From: Candidatus Jordarchaeum madagascarense
GTDB lineage: Archaea; Asgardarchaeota; Jordiarchaeia; Jordiarchaeales; Jordiarchaeaceae
Assembly: GCA_019056875.1 (NCBI GenBank)
Contig: DXJA01000422.1
Span: forward strand, 1 to 5,961
Direction of reading: 5' to 3'
DNA length: 5,961 nt
A program made the position numbers and the translations under genes. Below are positions 5,463 to 5,961 of this stretch, one piece after another. Numbering within the stretch: the first letter of the stretch is position 1; each line of letters starts with the position of its first letter. The notes beneath the pieces are model-generated. The model was not told where the DNA came from and did not search any database. It worked only from the letters and a program-made list of their open reading frames with translations.

Positions 5463-5611
5463 CTAACAGGCCTCTGGCCCCATGTTTCTCTGGGCGGGCT
5501 GGCTTCCCTTATTTTGAAGGTTCTAAGCGCCCCATAGATCGCTATCTCAGCTTCCCCCTCGGTTACTCCGCATTCCTCGACTATTCTCTGTTCAAGCTCA
5601 CTGCATGCCAA
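5414..5611 (-). pseudogene. Unrecognised protein, upstream half of a frame-split gene
   Basis: I do not recognise this protein. The frame starts at best with TTG at 5609-5611 (a weak GGGGA lies four bases before it), giving 65 residues. The part MACSELEQRIVEECGVTEGE followed by AEIAIYGALRTFKIRE looks like a compact helical domain, possibly DNA-binding, but no fold is certain. The same frame stays open upstream to a TAA at 5666-5668 and reads as good protein (SIRKILWEAEKRGT) without any standard start codon, so the true 5' end is missing or lies in another frame. A second open frame, with SFEYLLKSLSEALGK, overlaps it around 5635-5710. Downstream it ends at a TAA (5414-5416) directly after a C7 run, while the other half continues in the -1 frame. 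Confidence 0.45.
5417..5462 (-). promoter_or_regulatory. Candidate -1 ribosomal frameshift signal
   Basis: In the upstream frame the message reads AGA AAA AAA GAG, so A7 (5462-5456) is an X XXY YYZ heptamer in the right phase for a -1 slip into the downstream frame. Two bases later comes a hairpin: GTACT (5453-5449) pairs with AGTAC (5427-5423), and CTGGT (5447-5443) pairs with ACCAG (5437-5433) around a CGGGA loop. A second in-phase heptamer, C7 (5423-5417), lies directly before the upstream frame's TAA stop and would give the same -1 shift. A lost base in either homopolymer would produce the same picture. Confidence 0.35.
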
Positions 5612-5665
5612 GGTTCCCCGTTTTTCGGCTTCCCATAGTATTTTCCTAATGCTTCTGATAGGGAC

Positions 5666-5961
5666 TTAAGGAGATATTCGAAACTTACAGGAAGAAGAAA
5701 GTTTACCTATGTCTAAATTAGATTATTAAACACAAATATCTCTTAAAACATTAAGCAATCGACATTACATTCCCTACTTTATACCTTGTTTATAAATCGA
5801 AAAGATTTGGCAGTGACTGGAGGGCAACTATCTATTTTTAGATTAGTATAGTAAAAAATATAATGCAAACAATTTAAACTGTGTTGCATATTGAAAAATG
5901 GCAAAAACATCCTCTAAATAACTATACATCCATTATATATACCTTATATACATAATGTAAA
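5666..5961. other. AT-rich region with no gene seen
   Basis: About 300 bases without a convincing gene. An open minus-strand stretch at about 5590-5710 without a start codon may be a further remnant of the split gene. On the plus strand, TTTATAAAT (5789-5797) is a TATA-like element overlapping a small hairpin AAATC-GAAAA-GATTT (5794-5808). GGAGGG at 5819-5824 resembles a Shine-Dalgarno site but no start codon follows. The last 40 bases are a TATA-rich cluster, possibly the promoter of a gene beyond the right edge. Confidence 0.45.
5931..5957. repeat. TATA-rich imperfect inverted repeat at the right edge
   Basis: CATTAT (5931-5936) and ATAATG (5952-5957) are perfect complements with TATATA blocks between them, and TACAT (5925-5929) and ATGTA (5955-5959) form overlapping outer arms. 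Low complexity makes the significance uncertain. Confidence 0.35.

Noticed and set aside
5387..5638. Plus-strand 83-residue frame
   Set aside because: It overlaps the split minus-strand gene, has no ribosome site, and its sequence is a typical antisense product; the minus-strand frames have better coding character.
1..5961. CRISPR array, insertion sequence or defence cluster
   Set aside because: No regularly spaced repeats, no transposase or integrase motif, and no defence-type protein was seen; the only mobility hints are the tRNA fragment and the broken gene.

Overview
The window is archaeal chromosomal DNA. Four markers fix the domain. A FAU-1 type RNase E/G-like protein lies at 805-1 on the minus strand and runs off the left edge. 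A UPF0147 protein lies at 1316-1050 minus. Two subunits of the A-type (V/A) ATP synthase are present: F at 2410-2724 plus and catalytic A at 4770-2971 minus. A PyrI-type regulatory chain of aspartate carbamoyltransferase lies at 1764-2228 plus. Several starts have Shine-Dalgarno sites, and the AT-rich gaps hold TATA-like elements. The lineage cannot be fixed from sequence alone. Scattered single ATPase genes and a high AT content would suit an uncultured Thermoproteota/Bathyarchaeia-like genome, but that is inference.

Layout: 1-1316 holds two minus-strand genes (fau-1, UPF0147). 1317-1763 is a divergent promoter region. pyrI and atpF follow on the plus strand, each with its own gap, and atpF converges on atpA. 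4771-5096 is the atpA leader and contains a nested inverted repeat. 5097-5121 is a 25-bp fragment of the 3' end of a tRNA gene on the minus strand, with no tRNA body. It abuts the stop codon of an unrecognised minus-strand gene (about 5665-5121) that is split over two frames. The rest, to 5961, is AT-rich and apparently non-coding.

The known genes do housekeeping work: RNA processing, pyrimidine regulation and energy conversion. They do not form one functional operon. ATP synthase genes that usually lie in one operon are here separated and inverted, and pyrI has no pyrB beside it.

Three things deserve a second look. First, atpA changes third-position base preference abruptly near 3987: upstream codons end mostly in A/C, downstream codons mostly in G/T. 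The whole plus strand follows this, A/C-rich on the left and G/T-rich on the right, as at a replication-skew switch, a recombination junction or an assembly junction. Second, the split gene at 5121-5665 carries A7 and C7 runs, both in the correct phase for a -1 shift and bracketing a hairpin; this may be programmed frameshifting, decay or a sequencing indel. Third, the tRNA 3' fragment at its end looks like the attachment-site scar of an integrated element.
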